From NCBI GenBank assembly GCA_947476855.1, contig CANJSR010000143.1, positions 1-10,688 on the forward strand: a DNA stretch of 10,688 nt, read 5' to 3'. The notes beneath the pieces are model-generated. The model did no database searches. It saw nothing but the letters and a program-made list of their open reading frames with translations, and was not told where the DNA came from. Below are positions 5,816 through 10,688 of the stretch, piece after piece. Source of the DNA: Acetobacteraceae bacterium. GTDB taxonomy: Bacteria; Pseudomonadota; Alphaproteobacteria; Acetobacterales; Acetobacteraceae. A program made the position numbers and the translations under genes. The stretch's first letter is position 1. Every line of letters begins with the position of its first letter.

Positions 5816-8800
5816 GTGTTCTCATCGATCTTCATCGACCGGCCCCGGCTGGCGACCGTCATCGCGATCGTCACCACGATCGCCGGCCTGCTGTCCTTGC
5901 TGGCCATCCCAATCGCGCAGTATCCGGATATCGTGCCGCCCCAGGTCTCGGTCACGACCAGCTATCCGGGCGCTTCCGCCGCCGTGGTGGAGGCCACCAT
6001 CGCGCAGCCGATCGAAAGCCAGATCGTCGGCGTCGACAAGATGATCTACATGAAAAGCGTGAGCGGCAGCGACGGCAGCTACTCCCTGCGCGTGTCGTTC
6101 GAGCTTGGGACCGACCCCGACATCAACACCGTCAACGTCAACAACCGGGTCCAGGTGGCGCTGTCCAAGCTGCCCGAGGACGTGCGCAAACAGGGTGTCC
6201 AGGTCAAGAAGCAGTCATCAGCCCTGCTGGGCGTGGTGGCGCTGTATTCCCCGAAGGGGACCTTCGACGAACTTTTCATCTCCAACTACGCCACCATCAA
6301 CCTGATCGATGAGATCAAAAGCACTCCCGGCATCGGCGACGCGGCGCTGTTCGGGCCGCAGGACTACGCAATGCGGGCCTGGGTCCATACGGACAGGCTG
6401 ACCGGCCTCGGGCTGACCACCTCGGATGTCATCAAGGCGATCCAGTCGCAGAACCTCCAGGCCGCGGTGGGCCGCATCGGCGCACGTCCCAGCGTCAACG
6501 ACCAGCAGCTTCAATTGAACATCCAGACCAAGGGCCGCCTGTCCTCGGTCGCCGAGTTCGAGCAGATCGTCATCCGCACCAACCAGGATGGGTCCGTGCT
6601 GCGGCTGGGCGATGTCGCGCGCCTGGAACTGGGCGCGGCCAACATGGACCGCTCCACCCGATTGAACGGCGCGCCCGCCGCGCTTGTCGCGATCTACCAG
6701 GCGCCTGGCGCCAACGCGCTGGACGCCCTGGACGCGGTCAAGCAGATGATGACGGACTCGGCGAAGGCGTTCCCCGCGGACCTGGCCTGGAAGGTCACCT
6801 ACGACCCGACCACCTTCGTGACCGCGACGATCCACGAGGTGCAGAAGACCCTGGTCGAGGCCTTCATCCTTGTCGTGCTGGTCGTCTATCTGTTCCTGGG
6901 CAACCTGCGCGCAACGCTGATCCCGACCATCGCCGTGCCCGTCAGCCTGATCGGCACGTTCATCGTGCTGAACGCAATCGGGTATTCCGCCAACACCGTG
7001 TCCCTGCTCGCGATCGTCCTGGCCATCGGCATCGTCGTGGACGACGCGATCGTGGTCGTCGAGGCGGTCGAACAGGTGATGGAGCAGGAGCCGCATCTGT
7101 CGCCGGCCGAGGCAACCAAGAAAGCCATGGGGACGATCTTCGCCCCGATCGTCGCCATCACGCTGGTGCTGCTGTCGGTCTTCGTGCCGGTGGCCTTTAT
7201 CCCCGGTATCTCGGGGGAGTTGTTCCGTCAGTTCGCCGTCACCATCGCCGTGTCGATGTTCCTGTCGGCGATCAACGCCCTGACGCTGTCGCCGGCCCTG
7301 TGCGCTCTGCTGCTGCGCCCCCATCACGGCCCGCGGCGCGGCCCCATGGGCATGGTCATGCGCGGCATCGACTGGGTACGCGATCAATATGGCGCGATCG
7401 TCGCGCGCCTGGTCCGGTTCTCCATCATCGGGATCGCGATGGTCGCGGTGTCGATGGCGGGCATCTGGGGCCTCGGGAAGGCCACGCCGACGGGGTTCCT
7501 GCCGGATGACGACCAGGGCGCCTTCTTCGTCGTCGTGCAGTTGCCCGATGGCGCCTCCATCGGCCGCACCACGGACTACGTCCGTCAGGTGGAGGACATC
7601 ATCAAGAAAGAACCCTCGGTCGCCGACTATACCTCCACGATCGGGTTGAATTTCGTCGACAACTACTCCCAACCCAACGCCGCCTTCCTGATCGTGTCCC
7701 TGAAATCGTTCGAGGACCGGGTCGGTGACGGCCAGTCCGCCGACGCGATCATCCAGCGCCTGGGTCAGAACCTGCGTGAGGCCCGTGGCGGGCGCGCGAT
7801 CCCGATCGCGCCGCCGCCGATCATCGGCCTCGGCACCGGCGGCGGCTTCAGCTACGTCCTGCAGGATTCAAGCGGCGGCACGCCTGAAACCATGGCGCAG
7901 GTGCTGCGCGGCCTGCTCGTCTCCGCCAACCAGGATGAACGCTTGAGCGGGGTGTTCAGCACTTTCTCCGCCACGACGCCGTCGGTGTTCCTGGATATCG
8001 ACCGCGACAAGGCGCAGGTCCTGAAGGTCGACCTGGCCGCTGTGTTCCAGGCGCTCCAGGCATCGCTGGGCGGGTTCTATGTCAACGACATGAACCGGTT
8101 CGGCCGCACCTGGCAGGTGCAGGTGCAGGCCGAGGCCAATGACCGTTCATCCGTCGACGACATCAACCGCATCAACATCCGCGGCGAGGGCGGCCAGATG
8201 GTGCCTCTGCGCAGCCTGGTGGAAGTCCGCCCGGTGATCGGTCCGCAGGCCCTGATCCGCTACAACAACCGCCTGGCCGTCACCATCCAGGGCGCGCCGG
8301 CCCCCGGTGTTTCCTCCGGTCAGTCGCTGCTCGCGATGGAGGAAGTCGCGGCGAAGTCGCTGCCCAGCGGGTACCGTGGCCTGTGGACCGACGTGTCGTT
8401 CCAGGAAAAGCGGGCCGAGGGAAAGACCGCCATCATCCTGGCCTTCGCCGTGCTGTTCGCCTACTTGTTCCTGGTGGCCCTGTACGAAAGCTGGACCATC
8501 CCCGTGCCGGTCCTGCTCTCGGTCTCGGTCGGCGTGCTTGGCGCCTATCTCGGGATGGTAGTGGCCGGCCTGACCCTCGATCTCTATGCACAGATCGGCA
8601 TGATCGTGCTGATCGGCTTGGCGGCGAAGAACGGCATCCTGATCGTCGAATTCGCCAAGGAACGCCGGTCCGATGGCATCCCCCTCCTCGAAGCCGCGAC
8701 CGAGGGCGCTCGGCTGCGGTTCCGGCCGGTGATGATGACGTCGTTCGCCTTCATCCTGGGCCTGCTGCCCCTGGTGATCGCCGAGGGCCCATCCCAGCTT

Positions 8801-8965
8801 GCGCGCCGGGACGTCGGAACGCCCGTGTTCGGAGGCATGATCCTCGCCTCCTTCATCGGGATCTTCGCCATCCCGCCGCTTTACGTGATGTTCCAGTCGC
8901 TGCGGGAACGAATCCGCGGACCGGCGGCGGCCGGTGTTCCGACGGGCAAAACGGAACCGTCATGA
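5816..8965 (+). CDS. RND multidrug efflux permease, HAE1 family (AcrB/MexF/OqxB-like)
   Basis: A 1049-aa inner-membrane proton/drug antiporter, a full-length HAE1 pump. The N-terminus [18 protein letters not shown] (2-19) is the usual amphipathic start plus TM1. [10 protein letters not shown] (78-87) recalls the MexF/OqxB branch. The TM4 proton-relay motif is [15 protein letters not shown] (402-416), with Asp409/Asp410 equivalent to AcrB D407/D408. [13 protein letters not shown] (934-946) carries Lys938 (AcrB K940), and Arg970 matches AcrB R971. Two large periplasmic loops lie at about 30-340 and 558-870. All relay residues are intact, so the pump should work. The start is GTG at 5816: GGAG sits 8 nt upstream and the next residues match the family start exactly, whereas an upstream frame to 5714 overlaps the adaptor gene. 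No outer-membrane factor gene follows. A stem-loop at 8998-9031 closes the operon. Confidence 0.96.
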   Translation: MFSSIFIDRPRLATVIAIVTTIAGLLSLLAIPIAQYPDIVPPQVSVTTSYPGASAAVVEATIAQPIESQIVGVDKMIYMKSVSGSDGSYSLRVSFELGTDPDINTVNVNNRVQVALSKLPEDVRKQGVQVKKQSSALLGVVALYSPKGTFDELFISNYATINLIDEIKSTPGIGDAALFGPQDYAMRAWVHTDRLTGLGLTTSDVIKAIQSQNLQAAVGRIGARPSVNDQQLQLNIQTKGRLSSVAEFEQIVIRTNQDGSVLRLGDVARLELGAANMDRSTRLNGAPAALVAIYQAPGANALDALDAVKQMMTDSAKAFPADLAWKVTYDPTTFVTATIHEVQKTLVEAFILVVLVVYLFLGNLRATLIPTIAVPVSLIGTFIVLNAIGYSANTVSLLAIVLAIGIVVDDAIVVVEAVEQVMEQEPHLSPAEATKKAMGTIFAPIVAITLVLLSVFVPVAFIPGISGELFRQFAVTIAVSMFLSAINALTLSPALCALLLRPHHGPRRGPMGMVMRGIDWVRDQYGAIVARLVRFSIIGIAMVAVSMAGIWGLGKATPTGFLPDDDQGAFFVVVQLPDGASIGRTTDYVRQVEDIIKKEPSVADYTSTIGLNFVDNYSQPNAAFLIVSLKSFEDRVGDGQSADAIIQRLGQNLREARGGRAIPIAPPPIIGLGTGGGFSYVLQDSSGGTPETMAQVLRGLLVSANQDERLSGVFSTFSATTPSVFLDIDRDKAQVLKVDLAAVFQALQASLGGFYVNDMNRFGRTWQVQVQAEANDRSSVDDINRINIRGEGGQMVPLRSLVEVRPVIGPQALIRYNNRLAVTIQGAPAPGVSSGQSLLAMEEVAAKSLPSGYRGLWTDVSFQEKRAEGKTAIILAFAVLFAYLFLVALYESWTIPVPVLLSVSVGVLGAYLGMVVAGLTLDLYAQIGMIVLIGLAAKNGILIVEFAKERRSDGIPLLEAATEGARLRFRPVMMTSFAFILGLLPLVIAEGPSQLARRDVGTPVFGGMILASFIGIFAIPPLYVMFQSLRERIRGPAAAGVPTGKTEPS

Positions 8966-8997
8966 TCGCGGCGGGGCAGGTTCCCTGAGAAACCGAT

Positions 8998-9040
8998 CCG
9001 GCCCCGCCCGCGCATCCACGGGCGGCGCCGGGTCCTTTCT
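8998..9040 (+). terminator. Stem-loop terminator of the efflux operon
   Basis: CCGGC (8998-9002) pairs with GCCGG (9027-9031) and CCGCCCG (9004-9010) with CGGGCGG (9019-9025), a 12-bp GC-rich stem with one C-C mismatch and an 8-nt loop. The pyrimidine stretch TCCTTTCT (9033-9040) follows on the + strand. It lies 32 bp after the pump stop and just before the end of a convergent gene, an expected place for an intrinsic terminator. Confidence 0.7.
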
Positions 9041-9041
9041 A

Positions 9042-9638
9042 TCAGAGCCGGCGGCGCTCGATCCGCTGGCCAAGCGTGCCGCCGATGACGCGGCCGAGTT
9101 CGTAGGCGAGTTGGCCGTCGTCTCCGCCCGTTCGCTGACACTGGATGGACGCCACCCAGGACACGCGGGTTGACTCTGCCTCGGTGGCATCGATGCGGAT
9201 GATCAGCAACGACGCGCCCGATGACCCGCGTCCTGTCAGGGTGCCCGTTCTGGGGATGACCGGCGGGGCGGGGTTGATGCCGCCCTGGAACGCCGACAGG
9301 CCTGGATAGTATTGCTCGGTCGGGGTTGAGGAACGGGATGTTCCTCCGCCAAGGATCGACGCCGTGACGTGCAGCAGCACGCTGGGCTGCGGTCCAACGG
9401 CGACGCCGACACTGCCCACGCCGGCGAGGAATTGCCGAGCGAGGCTTTGGTTTTCGGGCGATGCGTCGTGAATGTCCAACCCGACCGAAAGGGCGGCTGG
9501 CAGAGGATGGATCGGGGTTGCCGCGTAGGTGCCCTCACAATTCGGCAGGGCAGAAGCGGTGCCTGGAAGGGCCAGCACCAACGCGCCCAGGGCCAGGGTC
9601 CATGGGCGGAGGCGACGCGAAGGGTGCTGACGGGGCAT
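9042..9638 (-). CDS. Secreted protein of unknown function
   Basis: A 198-aa protein with a clear Sec signal: a basic start (MPRQHPSRRLRP), a hydrophobic core (TLALGALVLALPG) and cleavage after TASA at residue 30, so it is exported to the periplasm or beyond. The mature part has only two cysteines, Cys34 (NCEG) and Cys167 (IQCQR), near opposite ends, which could form one disulfide. A Gly/Ser/Pro-rich stretch (about 95-140) separates an N-terminal half with alternating strand-like pieces (SVGVAVGPQPSVLLHVTASI) from a C-terminal half (SLLIIRIDATE, TRVSWVASIQC). It ends with a basic tail, RIERRRL. The start is ATG at 9638 with GAGG about 7 nt upstream. I recognise no family and propose no function. 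It is convergent with the pump, and an FNR-like dyad lies about 88 bp upstream. Confidence 0.75.
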   Translation of the reverse strand: MPRQHPSRRLRPWTLALGALVLALPGTASALPNCEGTYAATPIHPLPAALSVGLDIHDASPENQSLARQFLAGVGSVGVAVGPQPSVLLHVTASILGGGTSRSSTPTEQYYPGLSAFQGGINPAPPVIPRTGTLTGRGSSGASLLIIRIDATEAESTRVSWVASIQCQRTGGDDGQLAYELGRVIGGTLGQRIERRRL

Positions 9639-9718
9639 GACGGAACCTCATGGATAGATGTCGACCCGTTGCGGCCAGGTCAGTGGGCAACCGTACAGGA
9701 AGATGGGACGCGCCCTGA

Positions 9719-9732
9719 ATGATCTGTATCAA
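9719..9732. promoter_or_regulatory. FNR/Crp-type half-perfect dyad
   Basis: ATGATCTGTATCAA matches TTGAT-N4-ATCAA at nine of ten conserved positions. It lies upstream of the - strand secreted-protein gene. The best -10 candidate at a class II distance (TGTACG at 9697-9692, - strand) is poor, so the role is uncertain. Confidence 0.35.
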
Positions 9733-9750
9733 GCAGGGCCGGGAACCGAT

Positions 9751-9790
9751 CTCTCAATACCAACCGCCCGAACGGTTGCCTCGTTGAGAG
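9751..9790 (-). terminator. Hairpin downstream of the small surface-protein gene
   Basis: CTCTCAA (9751-9757) pairs with TTGAGAG (9784-9790), and CAACCG (9761-9766) with CGGTTG (9773-9778), giving 13 bp with an internal loop and a 6-nt end loop. It starts 18 bp after the stop of the - strand gene at 9809. No T-run follows, so it may be a factor-dependent end or a 3'-protecting structure. Confidence 0.4.
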
Positions 9791-9808
9791 GGTGTCAGAC
9801 GCCTGGCA

Positions 9809-10177
9809 TCAGTCAGCGATCTTCCAGCCGCGATCGGGCGTCAGGCACCAGGTGAACGTCACCTTGAACTGACTGGCCACCTTGGGCTTTCCCACCGAGA
9901 AATCGTGCCCGATGACATGGCACTTCATGCCCTGCTTCTCGGTCATCGCCGTCACCGTCGACTTGCCGAAGCTGCCGGTCGCCGGATTGGTCCAGCTATC
10001 GGATGACCCGACGGCCACGGCGTTGGATCGGTTGAGCTGGTTGACGCTGGTCAGCATGATATCGAGGTCGGCGCCCGTCAGTGCCGGGCCGCCTGGTTCC
10101 GTCTGGAAAGGGTTGAACTGTGCCATGGCGGCGGTGCTCGTCATGCCAAGAACGAGAATCATCAAGAACCGGCGCAT
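9809..10177 (-). CDS. Small secreted protein resembling RT0821/17-kDa surface antigen family
   Basis: A 122-aa protein with a Sec signal peptide (MRRFLMILVLGMTSTAAMA, cleavage before Gln20). The mature protein has a short helical region (about 30-50) and a C-terminal half with the spacing W-x-NP-x2-G-x2-G (Trp62 to Gly71), Cys86, Cys111 and a final GW. This recalls the C-terminal domain of rickettsial/legionella RT0821/Lpp0805-type surface proteins, where the pattern W-NP-G-G ... G-x2-C ... C-x(4-6)-G-W recurs. The glycine-zipper membrane segment of the true 17-kDa antigens is absent, so this is at best a short soluble relative. The start is ATG at 10177 with GAGGG about 6 nt upstream. Envelope function is inferred; the family link is from pattern recall. 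Confidence 0.7.
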   Translation of the reverse strand: MRRFLMILVLGMTSTAAMAQFNPFQTEPGGPALTGADLDIMLTSVNQLNRSNAVAVGSSDSWTNPATGSFGKSTVTAMTEKQGMKCHVIGHDFSVGKPKVASQFKVTFTWCLTPDRGWKIAD

Positions 10178-10251
10178 GGCTTACCCTCATGTGTTTCGAG
10201 CGGCGAACTTAACAGGCCGCCGGAGAGACTCAAAGCACGGGCCTGTCCGAA

Positions 10252-10275
10252 GGAAGGGGAGTCGCCTCCCCTTCC
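10252..10275 (-). terminator. Perfect hairpin after the DUF6295-like gene
   Basis: GGAAGGGGAG (10252-10261) and CTCCCCTTCC (10266-10275) form a perfect 10-bp stem with a 4-nt loop, 9 bp after the - strand stop. Only two T residues follow on the - strand, so it is terminator-like but not classic. It likely ends the hydrolase/DUF6295 transcript and separates it from the gene at 9809. Confidence 0.6.
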
Positions 10276-10284
10276 GTCCGCGCA

Positions 10285-10590
10285 TCACGCCGACCGGACG
10301 AGCCTGAGGACGGCGCCCTTGCCGCGCACCTCCGCCTCCTCGAAATCGGCGGCGGCGATGGCGCGGTCGAGCGCGGCCCGCAGTTCCTTCGCCGTCTCCA
10401 GCGTCAGTTCAACCCCGGCCCGCGCCTCGGGGCCCATGCCGGTGTTGAGGAAGTCCAGCGTAATCACATCGCCCAGCAGCGCATGGCGCGCGTGGTCATA
10501 GGCAACCACGGTCTGCGAGAGCGGGAACCACTCGTCCCCGCGCTTCGCCATGCCCTCGGCCCGCGCGATCTCGATGATCGACGTGCACAT
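10285..10590 (-). CDS. DUF6295-like small protein
   Basis: A 101-aa soluble protein with no signal or membrane segment. The start MCTSIIEIA, the central GDEWFPLSQTVVAYDHARHA (18-37), and LDFLNTGMGPEARAGVELTL (45-64) match what I remember of the DUF6295 family, whose function is unknown. The conserved-looking residues are Cys2, Trp21, Asp32 and His33. The start is ATG at 10590 with TAGGAGG 7 nt upstream; that TAG is the stop codon of the preceding hydrolase gene. The two genes are 11 bp apart and surely co-transcribed, which suggests the protein supports or modulates the hydrolase reaction, though this is inferred from context only. Confidence 0.8.
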   Translation of the reverse strand: MCTSIIEIARAEGMAKRGDEWFPLSQTVVAYDHARHALLGDVITLDFLNTGMGPEARAGVELTLETAKELRAALDRAIAAADFEEAEVRGKGAVLRLVRSA

Positions 10591-10601
10591 GTCCGGGCCT
10601 C

Positions 10602-10688
10602 CTACTTCGCCAGATGCTTGCCGAAGAAGGCGAACACTTTGCTCCAGCCATCCATCGCCTGGTCGACCCGGTACAGCGGGCGGTGCCA
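10602..10688 (-). CDS. C-terminal end of a dienelactone-hydrolase-like protein (partial)
   Basis: The last 28 codons of a gene that enters from the right edge. It reads WHRPLYRVDQAMDGW then SKVFAFFGKHLAK and a TAG stop (10604-10602). The pattern H-x-P-x-Y ... A-x-D-x-W-x(2)-V-x-A-FF-x-KHL is the usual last segment of dienelactone hydrolase family alpha/beta hydrolases, where a His-containing loop is followed by a long terminal helix. Most of the gene, including the nucleophile, is outside the window, so substrate and activity cannot be judged. The stop codon is part of the Shine-Dalgarno sequence of the next gene. Confidence 0.7.
   Translation of the reverse strand, partial: WHRPLYRVDQAMDGWSKVFAFFGKHLAK

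Noticed and set aside
6218..7672. 484-aa - strand frame opposite the pump gene
   Set aside because: Asp/Arg/His/Gln-rich antisense shadow; the + strand pump is complete with all family motifs.

Overview
The window is GC-rich (roughly two thirds G+C by eye), has dense two-strand coding, GTG/TTG starts and long open shadow frames. Protein style and the two FNR/FixK-like sites point to an alphaproteobacterium, most likely a rhodospirillalean or acetobacteraceal soil/water species. This is an inference from style; no rRNA or other marker gene is present. There are no tRNA genes, CRISPR arrays, transposases or phage genes.

Layout, left to right. (1) 1-933: a family 2 glycosyltransferase on the + strand, near or across the window edge. 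(2) 899-1642: a FabG-like short-chain dehydrogenase on the - strand, overlapping the glycosyltransferase tail to tail. (3) 1643-1811: a spacer that carries a second, 96% identical copy of the last 98 bp of the neighbouring kinase region, plus a hairpin. (4) 1812-3659: a - strand hybrid histidine kinase (seven membrane segments, HisKA, HATPase, receiver). (5) 3660-4128: a 469-bp non-coding divergent region with a textbook FNR/FixK-type dyad at 3862-3875. (6) 4129-4422: a small ribbon-helix-helix protein on the + strand. (7) 4423-4698: a spacer with what looks like the remnant of a SulP anion transporter N-terminus and a 50-nt interrupted hairpin. (8) 4699-8965: a two-gene efflux operon, periplasmic adaptor followed by an HAE1-type RND pump, ended by a good stem-loop at 8998-9031. 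(9) 9042-10688: four - strand genes: a secreted protein of unknown function, a small secreted protein resembling the 17-kDa/RT0821-type surface proteins, a DUF6295-like protein, and the C-terminal end of a dienelactone-hydrolase-like enzyme missed by length-limited gene calling.

How they fit together. The adaptor and pump form the inner-membrane and periplasmic parts of a tripartite exporter. No outer-membrane channel is encoded here, so it must use one encoded elsewhere. The RHH protein lies directly upstream on the same strand and the sensor kinase is divergent, so either could control the pump, but no sequence evidence links them. The hydrolase and DUF6295-like genes are 11 bp apart and share the stop/ribosome-binding region, so they are almost certainly one operon.

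I did not find a clear new multi-gene system. The items most worth a second look are the duplicated kinase tail, whose coding differences are all synonymous, the FNR-type site in the divergent region, the SulP relic next to a long hairpin just before the pump operon, and the RHH gene.
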